In this document: in pieces, positions 63,919 through 64,000 of the stretch
Numbering within the stretch: the first letter of the stretch is position 1
How the letters are laid out: each line of letters starts with the position of its first letter
Assembly: GCA_964035795.1 (NCBI GenBank)
Contig: OZ038322.1
Location: forward strand, 13,996,711 to 14,060,710
Source of the DNA: Pterobdella sp. o SKG-2022
Lineage: Eukaryota > Annelida > Clitellata > Hirudinida > Piscicolidae
Length of the DNA: 64,000 nt
Direction of reading: 5' to 3'
Program-made: the position numbers and the translations under genes
Notes under the pieces: generated by a model
The model's input: the letters and a program-made list of their open reading frames with translations, nothing else
Databases searched by the model: none
Told to the model about the DNA's origin: nothing

Positions 63919-64000
63919 CTGATGGTGATAAGAGGGATGATGATGAGGGAAGTGGTAAAACCGGAGAATCAAAATAAGAAAAAATGAGTTTAATGATGAC

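Overview
This is an AT-rich, intron-containing metazoan nuclear window. The gene content (a seven-repeat protocadherin, KIF21-like kinesin, MFSD4-like transporter, TTC38-like and GPKOW-like proteins), several non-LTR retrotransposon families and abundant ATT/CA/ATC microsatellites suggest an invertebrate, perhaps a spiralian such as a mollusc, annelid or flatworm. The sequence alone cannot fix the taxon. I see no prokaryotic features, CRISPR array or rRNA.

Layout. 1-769 (-): 5' part of a GPKOW-like splicing factor gene, running off the left edge. About 1.1-1.6 kb: tail of a CR1/L2-like LINE. 4.56-16.41 kb (-): a long gene rebuilt exon by exon from splice sites and matching phases. It encodes a single-pass membrane protein with a SUEL galactose/rhamnose-binding lectin domain, a CUB-like domain, a sushi-like module, a transmembrane helix and a large Asn-rich cytoplasmic tail. 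About 16.4-31.5 kb: mostly non-coding, with simple repeats and TG-rich minisatellites.

31.5-38.9 kb is a compact gene cluster: a four-exon MRPS36/KGD4-like gene (+), an MFSD4-like MFS transporter (+) starting about 315 bp later, and a protocadherin (-) converging tail to tail with the transporter. About 40.9-41.2 kb is a ten-copy 34-bp tandem array, followed by a CR1/L2-like LINE (-). 44.9-53.2 kb is repeat-rich: a duplicated ~290-bp dispersed repeat, an orphan exon candidate, two TTC38-like exons with the middle of the protein missing, a degenerate LINE, an R2/NeSL-like retrotransposon remnant and a 350-bp (TTA)n tract. 55.3-63.9 kb (-): 21 exons of a KIF21-like kinesin, covering the stalk coiled coils and the C-terminal WD40 propeller; the motor lies beyond the right edge. 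One intron holds a 2.6-kb decayed LINE in antisense.

The neighbouring genes do not form a shared pathway: they span splicing, cell-surface recognition, mitochondrial 2-oxoglutarate dehydrogenase, sugar-type transport, adhesion and microtubule regulation. I found no clearly new biological system. The most interesting items are the SUEL-CUB-sushi receptor with an apparent GC-AG intron and an acidic insert inside its CUB domain, and the TTC38 copy that lacks its middle. All exon models come from reading splice signals and reading frame by eye and need transcript support.
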